A stretch of 64,000 bases of DNA from Comamonadaceae bacterium (GCA_027486755.1 JAIXOM010000007.1:1-64000); one strand, 5' to 3'. Numbered from the stretch's first letter, positions 18,223 through 28,171 are shown. Translations and numbers: made by a program. Notes: a model not told the origin generated them from the sequence alone.

Positions 18223-19584
18223 ATGGCTGCTTCCCAGGCTCTCTATTGCTGCCCGACCTTGCCTGCGGCAGACATCGCCGAGCACCTGCGACTGCAGGGC
18301 TGGCATCTGATCCACACCCGCGAAGACGGATCTTCCACAGCACCCCCTCCGATCGGTCTGCGTGGGCAGGTGGGTTTGGTCTGGCTTGTCGAAGCGTCGA
18401 CCCCGCGCCTACAGCGCACCCTGCAATGCCTGCGGGGTCTGCGCACCCCGGGTCCTATTCAATGGGTGGGCGTGCTGCCGCCCGAGGCGCTCGATCTGAT
18501 CGCCTGGCGGGAGCTGGTGATCAACCATCTGCACGATCACCAGACACACCCGCTGCCCTGCGGGGCACTCGACCAAATGCTCGCCAGTGCCCAACGCCGG
18601 GCCAGTCTGTTGCAAGGCGGTGGTGCGCTGAGTCTGGCCAACGATGACTTGGGCATGATCGGTCGCAGCCCCGCCATGACAGGCTTGCGCCAGCAGATCA
18701 GAAAAGTCGCGCTCGTCGATGCCCCCGTCCTCATCAGCGGGGAGAGCGGCAGCGGCAAGGAGTTGGCCGCGCAAGCCATACACCAGCAGTCGCGGCGCGC
18801 CAACGGGCCATTTGTGGCCGTCAACTGCGGCGCCATTGCGCCGGCACTGATCCAGTCGGAGCTATTCGGCCATGAGCGGGGCTCATTTACCGGGGCCACC
18901 ACCGGACGCGCCGGTTTGATCGAAGCGGCTGCCGAAGGAAGCTTGTTTCTCGATGAAATTGGTGACTTGCCCTTGGAGTTGCAAACCAATCTGCTGCGCT
19001 TTCTACAAGAAAAAACCATCCAGAAAGTCGGCTCCAGTCGTTCGCTGCAGGTTGACGCCCGCGTGATCGCCGCCTCGCACATTGACCTGGCCAGCGCGGT
19101 CGCCACTGGCCGCTTCAGGGAAGACCTTTTTTATAGGCTCAACGTGCTGCCCTTGCATCTGCCGCCCCTGCGCGAGCGCTTGGCGGACATCCCCGCGCTT
19201 GCGCGGCATTTTCTGCGCAGCCATCTTGCTGGCATGAGCCACACCAAGGTTGAGGGTTTGAGCCAAGACGCGCTGTCGGCCCTCTTGACCCACCCCTGGC
19301 CGGGCAATGTGCGCGAGCTCCAAAACCGGCTGCGCCGCGCCGTGGTGATGGCCGACAACAGCCTGATCTCTGCGGCCGACCTCGGACTGCTGAGCCAAGC
19401 GGACAGCCCGGCACTGGCGCTGGAGACCATCCGGGACCTCGCCGAACGCGAGGCCATCGAAAGGGCACTGGACCGGGTCGATCAGAACATGACCCACGCC
19501 GCCCGCCTGCTGGGCATCTCACGCATGACGCTCTACCGGCTCCGGCAAAAACACGGCCTGGGCGACTGGCCGGCCGCGGCATGA
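18223..19584 (+). CDS. Sigma-54-dependent Fis-family transcriptional activator (VpsR-like N-terminus)
   Basis: Walker A GESGSGKE, GSFTGA (GAFTGA variant), LFLDEIGDLPLELQ Walker [25 protein letters not shown]-terminal Fis HTH MTHAARLLGISRMTLYRLRQKHGL. Confidence 0.93.
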   Translation: MAASQALYCCPTLPAADIAEHLRLQGWHLIHTREDGSSTAPPPIGLRGQVGLVWLVEASTPRLQRTLQCLRGLRTPGPIQWVGVLPPEALDLIAWRELVINHLHDHQTHPLPCGALDQMLASAQRRASLLQGGGALSLANDDLGMIGRSPAMTGLRQQIRKVALVDAPVLISGESGSGKELAAQAIHQQSRRANGPFVAVNCGAIAPALIQSELFGHERGSFTGATTGRAGLIEAAAEGSLFLDEIGDLPLELQTNLLRFLQEKTIQKVGSSRSLQVDARVIAASHIDLASAVATGRFREDLFYRLNVLPLHLPPLRERLADIPALARHFLRSHLAGMSHTKVEGLSQDALSALLTHPWPGNVRELQNRLRRAVVMADNSLISAADLGLLSQADSPALALETIRDLAEREAIERALDRVDQNMTHAARLLGISRMTLYRLRQKHGLGDWPAAA

Positions 19585-19614
19585 GAATCACCGATTAACC
19601 CAGGCCGCCGGGCA

Positions 19615-20367
19615 TCAGCGCCTGACCACCGCCTTGTAGCTGAAACGATCGCCCCGAAAAAACATCTCGGAATAGACCATGGGCTGGCCGGAAACGTCGA
19701 CGGGCGTGAAGTCAATGCGCAGCACAGGCGCGCCGGGCGCAAGGTCCAGCCGTCTGGCCATCGCTGTGCTGGCCGCAATTGCGCGGGCCTCCAGGCGGTT
19801 GCTTCTCAGACGGTAGCCGAGCCGAGCCTCCAAAAGCACCACCACGTCGTTGGTATTCACATCCTCCTGGATCAGCGCCCGCATGAGCGCCGGCTCACCG
19901 TAGGACACGCCAAAGGCCAGGGGCTTGCCGTCCACCAGCCGCAAGGCACGCAAAACAAGCAGGCGATGACCCACTGGCACGTCGAGAGCCCGGGCCGCTG
20001 AGACCGGCGCGCCGACCTCTCTGACCGAGACAATGCGTCCGAAGGCCCGCCTGCCTTGCGCACGCATGTGCTCATAAAAGCCGGTCAAAGGCCCCATATC
20101 CGGCGATTCGTTCGGCCGGGTCACAAAGCTGCCCTTGCCATTGAGCTTTTCGATCAAGCCCTCCGCATGCAAGCTCGCCAGGGCCTGCCTGACGGTGATG
20201 CGCGATACGCCAAAGCTCGCTTCTAGCGCCGCCTCAGATGGCAGCTTGTGACCGGGCGCCATCCGGTTTTCCAGAATGTCGCTGCGCAAACTGTCGGCCA
20301 CGCGGGCGAAAAGAGACCGCGTGTCATCGCTCAGGTCGCGCGGCAGTTTTTTAGCCATAGGTATCAT
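19615..20367 (-). CDS. GntR-family (HutC/UTRA) transcriptional regulator
   Basis: LRSDILENRMAPGHKLPSEAALEASFGVSRITVRQALASLHAEGLIEKLNGKGSFV wHTH plus a C-terminal UTRA-like domain. Confidence 0.93.
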   Translation of the reverse strand: MIPMAKKLPRDLSDDTRSLFARVADSLRSDILENRMAPGHKLPSEAALEASFGVSRITVRQALASLHAEGLIEKLNGKGSFVTRPNESPDMGPLTGFYEHMRAQGRRAFGRIVSVREVGAPVSAARALDVPVGHRLLVLRALRLVDGKPLAFGVSYGEPALMRALIQEDVNTNDVVVLLEARLGYRLRSNRLEARAIAASTAMARRLDLAPGAPVLRIDFTPVDVSGQPMVYSEMFFRGDRFSYKAVVRR

Positions 20368-20434
20368 GGTTGCTCATGAGAGGGGTCGGAGCTGGGCGAA
20401 TGTACACCTATCATGAAGAGCGGCCAGAAAACGA

Positions 20435-20464
20435 TTGACCTATCATAATAGGTCGAGCTAGGAT
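20435..20464 (+). promoter_or_regulatory. Predicted sigma-70 promoter with GntR operator palindrome GACCTAT-CATA-ATAGGTC (20437-20454)
   Basis: TTGACC-N18-TAGGAT. The palindrome overlaps the -35; related CCTATCAT/ATAGGTATCAT motifs occur at about 20356-20366 and 20407-20414. Confidence 0.65.
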
Positions 20465-20537
20465 GATACCGATACTTGTTCGTCCGCAAGCCTTGATGGC
20501 GGCTTGAGCCCATCTTAAAAACTCACCGGAGACAAAC

Positions 20538-21503
20538 ATGCAACGCAGAACACTCACCCAGTTGGTGCTGACGCTCGGCCTCGGCCTGAGCCTTGCCGGT
20601 ACAAGCTTGGCTCAAAGCGCTTACCCCTCCAAGCCGATCCGCGTGATCGTGCCCTATGCCGCCGGCGGTGTGGTGGATGTGCAGACCCGGGCACTCACCA
20701 TTCGAATGGCCGAAGAGTTGGGGCAAGCCATCATCGTGGAAGCCAAACCAGGTGCCAACGCCAACATCGCTACCGAGTTTGTAGCGCGCGCGCCGGCCGA
20801 TGGCTACACGATTTTGGTCACCGCGCCGTTTTTCATCAACAACCCGATGCTGGCATCGAACCTGCGCTGGGCGCCATCGGACTTCGTGCCGGTCGGCCGA
20901 TTCGCCCTGTCGCCCAGCTACTTCGTGATCCCCATGAGTTCACCGGCCAGGTCCGTGAAGGAATACGTCGAACTGGCCAAGAAAGCCAAGCCAGCATTCC
21001 AATATGGCGATGGCGGACAAGGTTCAACCCAGTCCATGGCCAATGAGATGTTTCGTCAGGTGGCAGGCATTGCCCTGGAGCCTGTGCTCTACAAGGGCGC
21101 ACCGCCGGTGATCCCGGACCTGATCAACGGCATGCTGTCAATGGCCATCATGCCATCGAGCGTTGTGGTACCTCAGGTCAAGGCCGGAAAACTACGAGCG
21201 CTGGCCAATATCAACAGCGTACGCTCGGCCGATTTGCCGGATGTGCCGACTATTGCAGAAGCTGGCTTTCCCGAGGTGACGGCCTTGTCGTGGTACGGCC
21301 TGCATGTGCCGGCCGGCACGCCCGCCGATATCGTCCGCAGGCTTGAAGCCACCATGAAATCGGCGGCGGCCACCAGTGAAGTCAAGGAGCGGCTGATCAA
21401 TGCAGGCGGCGAAGAAGCTTTTCTCGGGCAAGCCGACTTTGCCGCCTTCATCAGGGCCGACGCTGCGCGCTGGGAACGATTCGCCAAGGCGATCAAGAAG
21501 TAA
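20538..21503 (+). CDS. Bug-family tripartite tricarboxylate transporter substrate-binding protein
   Basis: Signal peptide; YPSKPIRVIVPYAAGGVVDVQTR; PGANANIATEFVARAPADGYTILV. Confidence 0.94.
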   Translation: MQRRTLTQLVLTLGLGLSLAGTSLAQSAYPSKPIRVIVPYAAGGVVDVQTRALTIRMAEELGQAIIVEAKPGANANIATEFVARAPADGYTILVTAPFFINNPMLASNLRWAPSDFVPVGRFALSPSYFVIPMSSPARSVKEYVELAKKAKPAFQYGDGGQGSTQSMANEMFRQVAGIALEPVLYKGAPPVIPDLINGMLSMAIMPSSVVVPQVKAGKLRALANINSVRSADLPDVPTIAEAGFPEVTALSWYGLHVPAGTPADIVRRLEATMKSAAATSEVKERLINAGGEEAFLGQADFAAFIRADAARWERFAKAIKK

Positions 21504-21518
21504 ACGCCGCCCACTGCG

Positions 21519-22691
21519 ATGAGCACCACCAGAACCAAGGAAGATTTCGCCGCGCTGATCAGCAAGTTGAGCGCCTTTGTCGATAACGAGGTCATACCCT
21601 CTGAGGACCTGCGCAACGCCCATGACGCCCTGGCCATGAGGGAGCTGACCAGCACCCTTCGCCAGCGCGCAGTGACCCAGGGCCTGGGCAACCCGCGCAG
21701 GCCCGTGGACGAAGGCGGGCTGGGCCTGTCCTGGGAGGAGTGCTGCAGCTACCTGGAACAGGCCGGCCGCAGCTTTCTTGGGCCAGGCGCCTTGCAGTGC
21801 GCCGCACCGGGCCAGCCGGACATTGCCGCACTGGACAGACTGGCCAATGACGGCCAGCGCCAGCGCTACCTTGAACCCCTGATGCGCGGCGAAAAATACT
21901 CTTGCTTTGCGATGACCGAGCCCGCACCTGGTGTGGGCTCTGACCCTCGGATGTTGTTAACGCAGGCCAGACGCCATGGCCAGGGCTGGGTGATCGATGG
22001 CCACAAGTGGTTCATCAGCGGGGCGATGCATGCTGACTTTGCCATCGTCGTGGCCCGCACCGAGGCCGGGGTGTCGTGGTTTCTCGTGGACCGCGATAAC
22101 CCCGGTTTTGAGGTGGTGCGCGACATTGCCACCATGGAGCCCTTCGAGATCGGCGGCGGCCATGGCGAGATCCGGCTCAATGCCTGCCAGGTGGGCGAAG
22201 ACGCGCTGATCGGCCAGGAGGGTAAAGGCCTGGACTATGCGCAGATCCGGCTGGAGGGTGCACGCCTGTTCCACTGCATGCGCTTCATAGGCCTGGCCTC
22301 GCGGGCCATGGGCATGGCGCAGGACTATGCCGGCCGGCGCGAGTCGCAAGGCATGCGCTTGGCCGAACACCAGATGGTGCAGGCCATGGTGGCCGACGCC
22401 CATATCGACCTGTACGCTGCGCGGCTGATGACGCTGGACGTCGCGCGCAAGCTCGACGCCGGTGAGTCCATACGCCACCACTCATCGATGGCCAAGGTGT
22501 TTGTGTCGGAGGCGGTCAACCGCGTCGCCGATTCGGCAGTGCAGATCTGCGGTGCGCTGGGCGTCTCCGAAGACCTGCCCCTGTCGATGATCCTGCGCAT
22601 GCTGCGGCCCTTTCGTATCTACGACGGTGCATCAGAAGTGCATCGCTCGGCCATTGCCAAAAGAGCGCTCAGCAAAGGCCTTGCCGCCTGA
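21519..22691 (+). CDS. Acyl-CoA dehydrogenase family protein
   Basis: CFAMTEPAPGVGSDP, GWVIDGHKWFISGA, QICGALGVSEDLPLS, RIYDGASEVHRSAIAKRAL. Confidence 0.93.
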   Translation: MSTTRTKEDFAALISKLSAFVDNEVIPSEDLRNAHDALAMRELTSTLRQRAVTQGLGNPRRPVDEGGLGLSWEECCSYLEQAGRSFLGPGALQCAAPGQPDIAALDRLANDGQRQRYLEPLMRGEKYSCFAMTEPAPGVGSDPRMLLTQARRHGQGWVIDGHKWFISGAMHADFAIVVARTEAGVSWFLVDRDNPGFEVVRDIATMEPFEIGGGHGEIRLNACQVGEDALIGQEGKGLDYAQIRLEGARLFHCMRFIGLASRAMGMAQDYAGRRESQGMRLAEHQMVQAMVADAHIDLYAARLMTLDVARKLDAGESIRHHSSMAKVFVSEAVNRVADSAVQICGALGVSEDLPLSMILRMLRPFRIYDGASEVHRSAIAKRALSKGLAA

Positions 22692-22708
22692 GCCATTGAA
22701 AGCTTGCC

Positions 22709-23896
22709 ATGCGTGACACCCCAGAACTCAGTGCCTTTCGCAGCCAGATTCGCAGCTTCGTCAGGGAGCAACTCCCAGCAGACATCGGCCAGACGGTGCG
22801 CGAGGGCCGCCAAGTCAGTCGCGGGCGCATGCAGGCTTGGCACACCATTTTGGCCAAGCATGGCCTGCTCGTGCCGCACTGGCAAGCCCAGTGGGGCGGC
22901 CAAGGCTTCAGCGTGGCCCAACAAATGGTGTTTGACGAAGAAATGGCGCTGGGCGATGCGCCCGAGCTCAATTCGATCACCTTCGACATGATCGGGCCAG
23001 TGCTGCAGCGCTACGGCAGCGCACAGCAGCAGCAGCGCTTTCTACCGGCCATCGCCAGCGGGCAGCAGTGGTGGTGCCAGGGCTATTCTGAGCCCAATGC
23101 CGGCTCTGATCTGGCGTCGCTCTCGACCCGGGCCGAGAGGGTCGACGACCACTACAGAGTCACTGGGTCCAAGATTTGGACCTCTTATGCGCAATACGCA
23201 GACTGGATGTTCTGTCTGGTGCGTACCGACCGCCAGGCTCGTCCGCAGCAGGGCATCAGCTTTCTGTTGATTGACATGAAAAGCGCCGGCATCACAGTAC
23301 GTCCCATCGTGGGCATTCACGGCTGGGCGGTTTTCAACGAAGTGTTTCTCGATCAGGTTGAAGTGCCGGCGTCCTTGAGAATTGGCGAGGAAAACCAGGG
23401 CTGGACCATTGCAAAGTCATTGCTAGAGTTCGAGCGTCTGAAGCTCGCACGCATCGGCGAGAACAAGCGTCGGCGTGCCCGGGCGCTGGCGGTGGCGCAC
23501 AGTCGGCGCGAGGGCGGTCAGCCCCTGGCCGATCGGCCCTGGTTCCGTGAACGCTTTGCCGAACTTGACTGCCGGCTCATGGCACTCGAGGCCAATGCGG
23601 GACGCTTTATTGAGCGCGCCCAGGCTGGCGAGCCTATCGGCGCAGAAGTTTCTATGCTCAAGTTGCGCGGCAGCCGGCTGATACAGCTTTGGGAAGAACT
23701 GATCGTGGACGCGCTCGGTCCTGAAGCCCTGCCATTGAACGATGCGTGGCTGCTGTCACAGACCGGTGCCGACACGCAGGATCTGATCGCTGGCACCGCA
23801 TCGTCCCGGCGTTTTCTGGCGCGCGGCTTCACCATCGCCGGCGGCTCCAGCGAAATTCAACACAATATTCTGGCCAAACAGGTCCTTGCCCTATGA
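22709..23896 (+). CDS. Acyl-CoA dehydrogenase family protein
   Basis: WWCQGYSEPNAGSDLASLSTRAERVDDHYRVTGSKIWTSYA, GGSSEIQHNILAKQVL. Confidence 0.93.
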   Translation: MRDTPELSAFRSQIRSFVREQLPADIGQTVREGRQVSRGRMQAWHTILAKHGLLVPHWQAQWGGQGFSVAQQMVFDEEMALGDAPELNSITFDMIGPVLQRYGSAQQQQRFLPAIASGQQWWCQGYSEPNAGSDLASLSTRAERVDDHYRVTGSKIWTSYAQYADWMFCLVRTDRQARPQQGISFLLIDMKSAGITVRPIVGIHGWAVFNEVFLDQVEVPASLRIGEENQGWTIAKSLLEFERLKLARIGENKRRRARALAVAHSRREGGQPLADRPWFRERFAELDCRLMALEANAGRFIERAQAGEPIGAEVSMLKLRGSRLIQLWEELIVDALGPEALPLNDAWLLSQTGADTQDLIAGTASSRRFLARGFTIAGGSSEIQHNILAKQVLAL

Positions 23897-25110
23897 GCGC
23901 CTATGCCCTCAATGAACAGCAGCACATGCTGGCCAGCAGTGCCCGCACTTACCTGGGTCGCCGCAAGGCGTCAGTGCATCAAGGCACGCCAGCCGATGAG
24001 CAAGTCAACGGGGCCCAGCGTTGGGCCGAGATAGCCGGCTTGGGCTGGCTGGCCTTGCCCGTACCCGAAGCCTGTGGTGGCCTGGGCGGTTCAATGGCCG
24101 ACATCTGTGCACTGGCTGAAGAACTCGGGGCGGGCCTGGTCCAGGAGCCTTACATCGCATCGGCGGTCCTCGCCGGAATGCTGCTGGCCGAGATAGCGCC
24201 TGAAGCCATACGTGGCGCCTGGCTGCCCGCTCTGGCCGGCGGTAGCCAGCGCCTGGCGCTGGCCGCCTTGGAGCCTGGCGCGCGCTTCGACTGGACCGAG
24301 GTGAATACGCGAGCCACACCGGACGGCGCAGACTGGCAACTGGACGGCACCAAGGTCATGGTCCTGGGCGGCAGCGGCGCGCATGGACTGGTGGTGAGCG
24401 CCTGCATCAGCGGCAGCAGCGATCTCGCGCTGTTCTTGCTTCCCACGGGTGGGCCGGGACAAAGGCTGGTGGGCCAGAACCTGTTCGATGGTCAGCACGC
24501 AGCCGAATTGACGATGCAAGCAGCCACCGGCGCAATCTTGCTGCGCCGCGGTGACCGAAGCGTGATGCTGGATCACATGGAGCGCGCTCTGGACCGAGCC
24601 ATCCTGGCGCACTGTGCCGACACCGTGGGTGCGATGGCGCAGGCCTTTGCCATCACCCGCGAGTACCTGGGCACACGCAGCCAGTTTGGCAAGCCGATTG
24701 CCACCAACCAGGTGGTGCAGCACCGACTGGTTGATTTGTTTGTAGAAATCGAGGAGGCCCATGCCCTGATGAGGCTGAGCGCCAGCCTGTTTACAGACAC
24801 AGGCGCGGACGCAGCGGCAGAGCAGAGCCGCCATGTGGCAGCGACCAAAGCCTTCGTAGCGCAAGTGGCCCGCCATGTCTGGGAAGAATCCGTGCAGTTG
24901 CATGGCGCGATCGGAATGACCCAAGAATGCGCTATCGGACCCTATGTGAAGCGCTTGGCTCTGGCCGCAACCCTGTATGGCGACGCAACCTTTCATCTGC
25001 AACGCCTGGCCAGCTCGGCACTGGATGGCACGGCCTTGACCGCTCTGACCGATCGAGCCGCGTCTGCCCCAAGCACCTTGAAGGAGGCGATCAGTGCCCC
25101 ACCCCATTGA
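23893..25110 (+). CDS. Acyl-CoA dehydrogenase family protein (divergent)
   Basis: Start ATG 23893 overlaps the previous stop (ATGA). GYLGTRSQFGKPIATNQVVQHRLVDLFVEIEEA-type ACAD C-terminus; the canonical EPxAGSD loop is not evident. Confidence 0.88.
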   Translation: MSAYALNEQQHMLASSARTYLGRRKASVHQGTPADEQVNGAQRWAEIAGLGWLALPVPEACGGLGGSMADICALAEELGAGLVQEPYIASAVLAGMLLAEIAPEAIRGAWLPALAGGSQRLALAALEPGARFDWTEVNTRATPDGADWQLDGTKVMVLGGSGAHGLVVSACISGSSDLALFLLPTGGPGQRLVGQNLFDGQHAAELTMQAATGAILLRRGDRSVMLDHMERALDRAILAHCADTVGAMAQAFAITREYLGTRSQFGKPIATNQVVQHRLVDLFVEIEEAHALMRLSASLFTDTGADAAAEQSRHVAATKAFVAQVARHVWEESVQLHGAIGMTQECAIGPYVKRLALAATLYGDATFHLQRLASSALDGTALTALTDRAASAPSTLKEAISAPPH

Positions 25111-25903
25111 ACCATCGACGGCGCCTTCGGCATCGCCACTGATCACCACCGCCGCAGACGGCGTGCTGAAAATGGTCATCAACGCCCCACAGGCGCGCAA
25201 CTCCTTATCGGCACCCGGCGTCGTGGACGGTCTGCTCGCCGGCCTGGACCTGCTCGAGCGCGACCCGGATCTGCGCTGCGCGGTCATCACCGGCGCCGGC
25301 GGCGCATTTTGCTCGGGCGGCAACCTCAATGAGCTGTCGTCGCTGCCCGAAGACCAGGTGCGCGCGCGCATGAACGCGAACACCTGGCTGTACCGCCGCA
25401 TCGCGCTGTGCGACAAGTTGGTGATCGCTGCGGTGGACGGTCCGGCTTATGGCGCAGGCCTGGGCTTGGCCACCTGTTGCGACTGGATCGTGGCGGGCGA
25501 GTCGGCCGCATTTTGCTGTGCCTTTGTCCGCGTCGGCGCCATGCCCGATGCCGGCCTGTTCTGGTCGCTTCCCTCTCGCTTGGGCGCTGGCGGCGCCCGT
25601 CGGATGATGGTGCTGGGCAAGGAAGTGCGCGGCCCCGAAGCGTTGGCCATCGGCCTGGCCGACGAATTTGTCGCCGACGGTGGCGCCTTGCCTGCGGCCA
25701 TGGCCTTTGCCGACCGCCTCGCCCAGGGGCCGACCCGCGCCTACGGGCGCATCAAGGCCGGGCTGCGGCAGGCACCGATGTCGCTCGAGCAGGCGCTGCA
25801 ATACCAAATGGACAATGGGCCCGGCCTGTTCGCCAGCGAGGACTTCCGGGAAGGAGCCAATGCCTTTTTGGAAAAGCGCAAACCGGTCTTCAAAGGGCGC
25901 TGA
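25094..25903 (+). CDS. Enoyl-CoA hydratase/isomerase family protein (crotonase)
   Basis: AVITGAGGAFCSGGNLNEL, AAVDGPAYGAGLGLATCCDWIVA. Confidence 0.92.
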   Translation: MPHPIEPSTAPSASPLITTAADGVLKMVINAPQARNSLSAPGVVDGLLAGLDLLERDPDLRCAVITGAGGAFCSGGNLNELSSLPEDQVRARMNANTWLYRRIALCDKLVIAAVDGPAYGAGLGLATCCDWIVAGESAAFCCAFVRVGAMPDAGLFWSLPSRLGAGGARRMMVLGKEVRGPEALAIGLADEFVADGGALPAAMAFADRLAQGPTRAYGRIKAGLRQAPMSLEQALQYQMDNGPGLFASEDFREGANAFLEKRKPVFKGR

Positions 25904-25957
25904 AGCACCTCATCGAACCTTGCCCTCCTGCCCGGCTCCGCCCATACAGCACAAAGC

Positions 25958-27118
25958 ATGACAACACCTGACCCCGCACAAACACCGCCTCTGCAAGGCC
26001 TGAGGGTGGTCGAATTTGGCCAGTACATCGCCGCGCCTGCCGCAGCCCAGATGCTGGGAGATCTGGGAGCCGAGGTGCTCAAAGTCGAGTCCGGTGCCGG
26101 CGACGCCGCCCGCCATGTCGGTTGGGCCCATGACGCCTATGGCCCGATGTTCAGCGCCTACAACCGCGGCAAACGCTCGGTGGTGCTGGACTTGCGCAGC
26201 GAAACAGGGCGACAGCAAGCCCAAGCACTGGCGTGTAGCGCCGACGTCCTACTGCAAAACGCCCGCCCCGGCGTCATGGAGCGACAGGGTCTGGGCGCTG
26301 AGCGCCTGATGGCGCTGGCGCCCCGTCTGATCTACGGCCAGGTCAGTGGCTTCGGCCAGCAGGGCCCGGCAAGCGTACGCCCGGGCTTCGACATTGCGGC
26401 CCAGGCCGAAAGCGGCATGATGAGCCTCAACGGCGACGCCGACCGTGAACCCACCCGCGTCGGCTTCACCGTGGTGGATGTTCTGGCCGCGCAGGTGCTG
26501 AGCAACGGGGTGCTCGCTGCATTGGTACGGCGCGGCATCACCGGGCGTGGCGGCCTGGTCGACGTGTCCTTGATTGATGTGGCGGTCTCCTCGCTGGCCT
26601 ATGCCTGGGCCGAATACCATCTGAGCGGGCGCATGCCGCTGCGCCGTGGCAATGGCCAGCCCACCGCTGCACCGGCGGCTGATGTGGTGCGCACCGCAGA
26701 CGGCATGGTGGTGGTCTCGGCCTATACCCAGGATCATTTCCCCAAACTGTGCGCCGTGATCGGCGCGCCGGAGTTGGCTCAGGACCCGCGCTTTCGCGAG
26801 AACGCCGGGCGCGTGGCAAACCGGGCGGCGCTGATGGACGTGCTGGGCAAAGCCATGGCGCACCTGAGCTCCGACCAGGTCTGTGATCTGCTGGCATCGG
26901 CGGGCGTCGTGGCTGGGGCCATTCGCACCATGGCCGACGTCAAGGCCGGCCAGGCCGGTGTGTCGGCCGATCTGTTTGTAGAGGTCGGCGCCGCACAGCG
27001 CAAGACCATAGGCGTGCCCGGCCTGCCGCTGACTTTGGGTGGCGTTGAACGCCGCCCGGGGCGACTGCCGGCCCTCGGAGAACACACGCAAGAGGTGCTC
27101 GCGGCTCTGAAGGTCTGA
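25958..27118 (+). CDS. CaiB/BaiF (class III) CoA-transferase
   Basis: LQGLRVVEFGQYIAAPAAAQMLGDLGAEVLKVESGAGD, NRGKRSVVLDL. Confidence 0.94.
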   Translation: MTTPDPAQTPPLQGLRVVEFGQYIAAPAAAQMLGDLGAEVLKVESGAGDAARHVGWAHDAYGPMFSAYNRGKRSVVLDLRSETGRQQAQALACSADVLLQNARPGVMERQGLGAERLMALAPRLIYGQVSGFGQQGPASVRPGFDIAAQAESGMMSLNGDADREPTRVGFTVVDVLAAQVLSNGVLAALVRRGITGRGGLVDVSLIDVAVSSLAYAWAEYHLSGRMPLRRGNGQPTAAPAADVVRTADGMVVVSAYTQDHFPKLCAVIGAPELAQDPRFRENAGRVANRAALMDVLGKAMAHLSSDQVCDLLASAGVVAGAIRTMADVKAGQAGVSADLFVEVGAAQRKTIGVPGLPLTLGGVERRPGRLPALGEHTQEVLAALKV

Positions 27119-27160
27119 AGGCGCTGCTCAGAGATACGGGCGACTCGAGCGGCCGCGCCG

Positions 27161-28171
27161 CTAAAACATCAGCTCGCAACCCGTTTTGGCCAGCAGCGCG
27201 TCCAAGGCGCATCGAGCCTGAGCATCCATGGCATTCCTGGCATTGCGCAAGGTTTCAAGGCATTTGACTTGATACGGAAACACCGGTTGCGCCCAAGGCG
27301 TGCCATCAATCGTTGTGACAAATTCCTTGTGACCCATGGCAGCCGCTGTTGCATTGGCCACAAGGAAGGGCGCATAGACCCGGCCAATTTCGCTGAGCAA
27401 TTCACCCAGATGATCCGTGATGTCGGCATGCGCCATCCACTGGTCTGCACTGTGTCCCGACAGATCGTCGGTTCGATCCAACCAGGCGCGCAAGCGCGGC
27501 GCGGTACGCTCTAAAAAACGAGCTGAGGTAGGCTCGACCAAACCCAATTGAGTCAATTGACCAAAGATGGCGAAGTCAGCCGACGCGGGCCTTGAGCCCA
27601 GCACAAAGCCCTGTCGCTCGATGATGCGATCCATGATGCCCACCAGACGCTGAAAACTGGCTTCGATGACAGCTGCGGTGGTATCACTGGAGCCCACCAC
27701 GAACAAGCGTGATATCTGCCGCTTTGCAAAAGCATCACTGACTTGCTGCGCCGTTTGAGCATCGAGCTGAGGGTTTTGCCAGAAAGTCAGCAAGGGACCC
27801 GCGTGCGCAGCGTCCTCTGAGTGGTACCAACGGTAGTGGAACATCGCCTTGGTCAACCATTCGTCGGCAAAGTCTTCTATGAGCCGATCCAGAAAGCACA
27901 GCAATGGATCATCGGGAACCACCGAACGGCCCGAATAATCGGCTTCGAGGCGGCGGATGATCGGCGTGGAGTCAACAAGGGCTTCTAGACCCTTCGCGCT
28001 AGGAAAGTAGAAGGTCGGTAGGAGCTTGACCTTGGGCTCGGGGTATCCGGCAGGCGGCTCAAACAGCGAGCCCCACAATACGCGGTGCGGGATGCGCCGG
28101 TAGCGCAAAAGAGCCAGCATTTTTCGTGTGTAGGGAGAGCCTGGCAGGCCCAGCAATTCGATGTCTTGCAT
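27161..28171 (-). CDS. Glutathione S-transferase family protein
   Basis: N-terminal thioredoxin-fold IELLGLPGSPYTRKMLALLRYRRIPHRV and GST C-terminal helices. Confidence 0.85.
   Translation of the reverse strand: MQDIELLGLPGSPYTRKMLALLRYRRIPHRVLWGSLFEPPAGYPEPKVKLLPTFYFPSAKGLEALVDSTPIIRRLEADYSGRSVVPDDPLLCFLDRLIEDFADEWLTKAMFHYRWYHSEDAAHAGPLLTFWQNPQLDAQTAQQVSDAFAKRQISRLFVVGSSDTTAAVIEASFQRLVGIMDRIIERQGFVLGSRPASADFAIFGQLTQLGLVEPTSARFLERTAPRLRAWLDRTDDLSGHSADQWMAHADITDHLGELLSEIGRVYAPFLVANATAAAMGHKEFVTTIDGTPWAQPVFPYQVKCLETLRNARNAMDAQARCALDALLAKTGCELMF

Noticed and set aside
24091-25416. 441-aa minus-strand ORF
   Set aside because: Antisense to the third acyl-CoA dehydrogenase and the crotonase.
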